NCBI RefSeq assembly: GCF_001270495.1
Contig: NZ_LGUR01000206.1
Location: forward strand, 1 to 64,000
Length of the DNA: 64,000 bases
Reading direction: 5' to 3'
DNA from: Streptomyces viridochromogenes
GTDB lineage: Bacteria; Actinomycetota; Actinomycetes; Streptomycetales; Streptomycetaceae
The position numbers and the translations under genes were made by a program. Each line of letters opens with the position of its first letter. Within the stretch, counting starts at the first letter, position 1. The notes under the pieces are model-generated. The model saw only the letters and a list, made by a program, of their open reading frames with translations. It was not told the origin of the DNA and made no database searches. Below are positions 60,262 to 64,000 of this stretch, one piece after another.

Positions 60262-62586
60262 GTGGAACGTGCGCAGAGACACGAAGGTGCCGGAATCGCC
60301 CTGGAACTCCTGGTACACGGGGTCGGCGGCACCACGCCGCAGGAAATGCTCGACGATCCGCGGACCGTGCGGATCACCGGCGACGACACGGCCGCCGTGT
60401 TCCGGCGGGCCGACGACGTCGACGCGGAGCACCGGCCGGACGACTACCGGGGCAGACCAGTGCCCGAGGCCTACGTCTGGTGCAACCTCACCTCGGGAAA
60501 CAGCGCACGCGCCCTGTGGCTGCTGTTACTGCCGTTCATGGTCGTCAACCTCGCCCACTGGATGCGCCCCACCACACATGACCGCACACGCACCGTGCGT
60601 CTGTACGGCCTCCTCGTCCGGCTCGCCGGGCTGACCCTGACGGTGCTGCTCGTCGCGGCCGCCTGCGAGGTCGCTCTGGACCTCGCGGCCTGGCAGTGCG
60701 CCGGCACGCGCGCGTGCGCCGACCGGCACAGCTGGCTGGGCTTCCTGTCACCCACGGTCTCGGACGGCGGCTGGTGGAGCCGCCCCGGCCGCAGGCTCGC
60801 GCTCGCCGCCGTGGTGCCCGCCGCGCTGACCGGCCTGCTCTGGTACCTCTCCCGCCGCACCTGGAGCGCGTACGAGTCCCAGCAGCCGATGCCCCGCGAA
60901 CCCGAACCCGACGAGGAGTCCGGCGGCACCTCCCTGGGTCGCCCCGGCTTCTGGTACGGACGCCGCCTGGTCGCCCGGCTGCGCGCCGCACACACCGCGG
61001 CCGGCTTGCTGACGGTGGCCGCGGCGGTCGCTTCGGCGGCGGCGCGCTTCGACCGCGGGCCCGGTGGCCCCGCGCTCCTCGACACGCTCGGGTGGCTCCT
61101 GGACGCGGCGCTCGTCGCCTGCGCCGCCGTCGTGGTGTGGGTGGTCTGCCGCCGGGGCCGCAGCGAGAACCGCCTCGACCAGGAACTCGACGAGCATCTC
61201 GTACGACGCCTGCCGCTCGCCGCCCTCGTCCTGCTGGTGCTCGCCCTGGTGTACGCCGGGTGGGAGCGGCCCGGCTGGCAGTCGGCCGGCCGACTGCCCG
61301 GCGACCCCACCTTCGGGGCGATCGCCTTCCTCCAGGGCCTGCTCGTCATCGTCCTCGCCGTCGTCGCCCACGTCCTCCACCGCACGCGGCCCGACCCGCG
61401 CGCCGCGATGCGCGGCCTGGGCGGGCCGGCCGTGGTGATGCTGGCCTGCGCCCTCGGCGGGGTGATGTCCGGCGGGGTCGCCCAGCGGGTGGCGGACTGG
61501 CTGGACGGCACGGGCGCGTCCATCGCGGGTCCTCCGGTCCTGCTGACCTGGCAGGCGTCCGTGATCCCACCGCTCCTGGTCCTCCTGCTGGCGCTCTGCG
61601 GCTGGCTGGCATGGCGGGCCTGGCTGCTGCGCCGCACCGAACTGGGCAGGGTGGAGCTCGACTACGCCGGCGAGCCCCGGGACACGGCCCGCACCGGCCG
61701 TATCGCGAGCACGCGCGCGATGGCGACGCTCACCGACCGCGCCCCTCTCCTCGTCGCCGTCACCTCCACGTCCACCCTGCTTCTGGGTGCCGGAGCCCTG
61801 GTCGGCGCCCTGACGACCGACGAGGCGCCGAGCGAGGCCGCAGACGGGGCGTACGCCTTCGTCCACGGCGCCGCCGAGACCGCGCAGGCGCTGGGTTCCT
61901 GGCTGATCGGCGTCGGCTTCATACTGTTCGTCACCTGGGGCAGGCGCGCCTACAAGGACGCCTCCGCACGGCGCACCATCGGCATCCTCTGGGACGTCGG
62001 CACCTTCTGGCCCCGTGCCGCCCACCCCTTCGCGCCGCCCTGCTACGCCGAGCGCGCGGTGCCCGACCTGACCTGGCGCATGGCGACCTGGACCCGCGCC
62101 GAGGACGACCGCCGGCTCGTGATCTCCGGGCACTCCCAGGGCAGTGTGCTCGCGGCCGCCGCGGCCTGGCAGCTGACACCCGCCGACCGCAGCCGGGTCG
62201 CGCTCCTCACCTACGGCTCCCCACTGGAGCGCCTCTACGGCCGCTGGTTCCCGGCCCACTTCGGCCCGGCCGCCCTCGCCTCCCTGCACGCCGAGGTCGA
62301 CTGCTGGCGCAACCTGTACCGCCCGACCGACCCCATCGGCGGCCCGGTCCGCCTGCCCGGCAGCTGCACCCCCACGGTGGACCGCGAGGCCCTCAAGGAC
62401 CCGTTGGCCTACGGCCGTACGCCCGACCATCCCCTGCCCGCCCCCATCCTCGGCCACGGCGACTACCAGGCGGACCCGGCGTTCGCGGAGGAGCGGGAGC
62501 GGCTGTTGAAGCGGCTTCGGCCGGAGGTGCCGGCCCAGCGGCCGGAGGCCGAGGCTCAGACTGATCCGACCGGCACCGGCCCCTGA
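60262..62586 (+). CDS. Large membrane protein with lipase-like alpha/beta hydrolase motif
   Basis: This protein of about 774 residues has eight or so predicted membrane segments between residues 90 and 600 and a C-terminal domain with the nucleophile elbow SGHSQGS and a following YGSPL. The N-terminus has LLVHGVGGTTP, an oxyanion-hole type HG-GG stretch, so the hydrolase fold may be split around the membrane region. GTG 60262 is preferred because GGGGGAAG lies eight bases upstream; GTG 60253 and upstream starts are possible. Codon 89 (60526-60528) is a rare TTA. Substrate unknown. Confidence 0.7.
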   Translation: MERAQRHEGAGIALELLVHGVGGTTPQEMLDDPRTVRITGDDTAAVFRRADDVDAEHRPDDYRGRPVPEAYVWCNLTSGNSARALWLLLLPFMVVNLAHWMRPTTHDRTRTVRLYGLLVRLAGLTLTVLLVAAACEVALDLAAWQCAGTRACADRHSWLGFLSPTVSDGGWWSRPGRRLALAAVVPAALTGLLWYLSRRTWSAYESQQPMPREPEPDEESGGTSLGRPGFWYGRRLVARLRAAHTAAGLLTVAAAVASAAARFDRGPGGPALLDTLGWLLDAALVACAAVVVWVVCRRGRSENRLDQELDEHLVRRLPLAALVLLVLALVYAGWERPGWQSAGRLPGDPTFGAIAFLQGLLVIVLAVVAHVLHRTRPDPRAAMRGLGGPAVVMLACALGGVMSGGVAQRVADWLDGTGASIAGPPVLLTWQASVIPPLLVLLLALCGWLAWRAWLLRRTELGRVELDYAGEPRDTARTGRIASTRAMATLTDRAPLLVAVTSTSTLLLGAGALVGALTTDEAPSEAADGAYAFVHGAAETAQALGSWLIGVGFILFVTWGRRAYKDASARRTIGILWDVGTFWPRAAHPFAPPCYAERAVPDLTWRMATWTRAEDDRRLVISGHSQGSVLAAAAAWQLTPADRSRVALLTYGSPLERLYGRWFPAHFGPAALASLHAEVDCWRNLYRPTDPIGGPVRLPGSCTPTVDREALKDPLAYGRTPDHPLPAPILGHGDYQADPAFAEERERLLKRLRPEVPAQRPEAEAQTDPTGTGP

Positions 62587-62600
62587 CCGAACCGGCCGCC

Positions 62601-64000
62601 TCAGGGCAGCTCCGGCAGGTCCTCCTCGTACAGCAGCGTCAGGTCGTCCGTGCTCGGCTCGTCGAGCTGGGCGACCCGGCTCGCGTGCCGCTCCACCATC
62701 GCCTCGAAGGTCTGGCGCGCCGTCCGGCCGTTGCCGAACGCCGGGCCCTTGGGGATCGCCGTGAAGTACTTCCGCAGGGCCTCGGCGACGCCCGGGCCGA
62801 GCCGGTACTCGTGCTCCTCGGCCTGCTGATCCACGATCCGCAGCAGTTCGTCGGGCCCGTAGTCGCTGAAGGTGATGGTCCGCGAGAAGCGGGACGCCAC
62901 ACCGGGGTTGACCGAGAGGAAGCGCTCCATCTCGGCGGTGTAACCCGCCACGATCACCACGACCGCGTCCCGGTGGTCCTCCATCAACTTCACCAGCGTG
63001 TCGATGGCCTCCTTGCCGAAGTCGCGGCCCGAGTCCTCCGGCGACAGCGCGTACGCCTCGTCGATGAACAGGACACCGCCGCGCGCCTTGTCGAACGCCT
63101 CCTGTGTGCGGATCGCGGTGGAGCCGATGTGCTCGCCGACCAGGTCGACGCGGGACACCTCGACCAGATGGCCCTTCTCCAGCACACCGAGGGAGGCGAG
63201 GATCTCGCCGTAGAGCCGGGCGACCGTCGTCTTGCCGGTGCCGGGGGAGCCGGTGAAGACCAGGTGGCGCTTGACCGACGCGGCCTTCAGGCCCGCCTGC
63301 TGGCGGCGCCGCCCCACCTCGATCATGTCGGTGAGGGCGCGCACCTCGCGCTTGACGCTCTCCAGGCCCACCAGCGCGTCCAGTTCGCCCAGGACGGCCT
63401 TGGAGGTCCGCGTCGGCTGCTCGGGCTCCGAGGCCGCGATCAGGGGCTCCTGCTCGGTACTGCGCTGGCCGGGGATCGCGCCGAGGAGCCCGGGGGACTG
63501 GCCCACCGTCTGCACGGCGGTCTCCGGCGCCGGGGCCGGAGACCTCAGGCCCGCACTCTCGTCGCTGGTGCAGTCCTCCACGTCGGGGCCCACTCCGGAG
63601 GTCGCGTCAGGGCCACCGTCCGCGAACTCGTACCCACCCCGCGCGCACCGCTCCGTACGGCACTTCTTCAGTGTCGTACGGCAACCGTCGATCACATGGA
63701 AGCCGTACCCGGCGCTGCCCCGCACCCGGCAGTTGAGGAAGGTGCCGCGGCCGCCCGCCGAGACGTAGAACCCTGCCTCCGCCGGGGACTCGACCGTGCA
63801 GCGCTCGATGGTGGGGTCGGCGCCCTTGGTGACGATCACGCCCGTCTGGTTGCCGTCCAGGGTGCAGTTGTTGAGGGTGCCGCCGCTGCCGTGGTCCCGG
63901 AACCAGGCACCCGTCGCCGCGTCCCGGATCCGGCAGTCGTCGAGCTGCGCGGTGGCGCCGTCGCTCACCGACACGGCCGTGTTGCGCACCTGGGACAGGT
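62601..64000 (-). CDS. Beta-helix plus AAA (CbbX/EccA-like) ATPase, partial
   Basis: The gene enters from beyond the right edge; only its last 465 or so codons are here. The visible N-terminal part is parallel beta-helix repeats (NNCTLDGNQTGVIVTKG, FLNCRVRGSAGYGFHV), then a Pro/Glu linker, then an AAA domain of the CbbX/SpoVK/EccA group: Walker A GSPGTGKTT, Walker B VLFIDEAYAL and arginine-finger SRFSRTI. It ends 14 bases from the convergent lipase-like gene. EccA-type ATPases serve type VII secretion, but no such genes are visible here. Confidence 0.85.
   Translation of the reverse strand, partial: LSQVRNTAVSVSDGATAQLDDCRIRDAATGAWFRDHGSGGTLNNCTLDGNQTGVIVTKGADPTIERCTVESPAEAGFYVSAGGRGTFLNCRVRGSAGYGFHVIDGCRTTLKKCRTERCARGGYEFADGGPDATSGVGPDVEDCTSDESAGLRSPAPAPETAVQTVGQSPGLLGAIPGQRSTEQEPLIAASEPEQPTRTSKAVLGELDALVGLESVKREVRALTDMIEVGRRRQQAGLKAASVKRHLVFTGSPGTGKTTVARLYGEILASLGVLEKGHLVEVSRVDLVGEHIGSTAIRTQEAFDKARGGVLFIDEAYALSPEDSGRDFGKEAIDTLVKLMEDHRDAVVVIVAGYTAEMERFLSVNPGVASRFSRTITFSDYGPDELLRIVDQQAEEHEYRLGPGVAEALRKYFTAIPKGPAFGNGRTARQTFEAMVERHASRVAQLDEPSTDDLTLLYEEDLPELP

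Overview
The window looks like Streptomyces chromosome. GC content is very high, almost every GTGA/ATGA gene junction is translationally coupled, TTA leucine codons are rare, and there are six DmdR/IdeR-type iron boxes. No rRNA, tRNA, IS element, phage gene or CRISPR array was seen.

Layout. 1-3.8 kb: carbohydrate ABC importer (lipoprotein, two permeases, small membrane protein) without its ATPase. 3.9-4.3 kb: secreted phospholipase A2. 4.4-8.2 kb: copper block (copA, copZ-like chaperone and a divergent His-rich exported protein) around CsoR-like operators. 8.2-39.6 kb: an iron-regulated NRPS siderophore locus. 39.7-48.1 kb: sugar genes (GH15 hydrolase, DeoR regulator, SIS isomerase, class II aldolase, ROK regulator, RpiB) with rlmG and an AlkB-like gene between them. 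48.1-50 kb: TetR/DUF4865/DUF1272/tautomerase operon. 50.2-53.8 kb: MacB-like ABC export operon. 53.9-64 kb: anti-sigma-like ATPase, a small unknown, a Cds1-like PLP enzyme, a double-MerR regulator divergent from an erythromycin esterase family protein, an SRPBCC protein, a second DeoR regulator, a membrane lipase-like protein, and a beta-helix/AAA protein cut by the window edge.

The siderophore locus is the main content. An MbtI/Irp9-type salicylate synthase and a salicylate-type aryl-AMP ligase supply the starter. PanD supplies beta-alanine, an N-monooxygenase and a formyltransferase tailor ornithine, and four NRPS proteins assemble the chain. The NRPSs, in gene order, are: A = C-A(beta-Ala)-PCP; B = C-A(?)-PCP-E; C = C-A(Ser)-PCP-C-A(hydroxy-Orn)-PCP-E; D = ArCP-Cy-A(Cys-like)-PCP. 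C-domain type and terminal tails suggest assembly order D, C, A, B (or D, C, B, A), not gene order. No NRPS carries a thioesterase; a free alpha/beta hydrolase probably releases the product. An EntS-like MFS protein, two FecCD permeases and a binding lipoprotein handle export and re-import; the importer ATPase is not in the window.

Oddities: the Cy domain of NRPS D lacks its N-terminal part. NRPS B has a short Streptomyces-type repeat in frame inside its A domain. An iron-box-controlled isochorismatase homologue has lost its catalytic Asp and Lys. At least four siderophore genes contain TTA codons. Several genes end in small tandem duplications that cover the stop codon.
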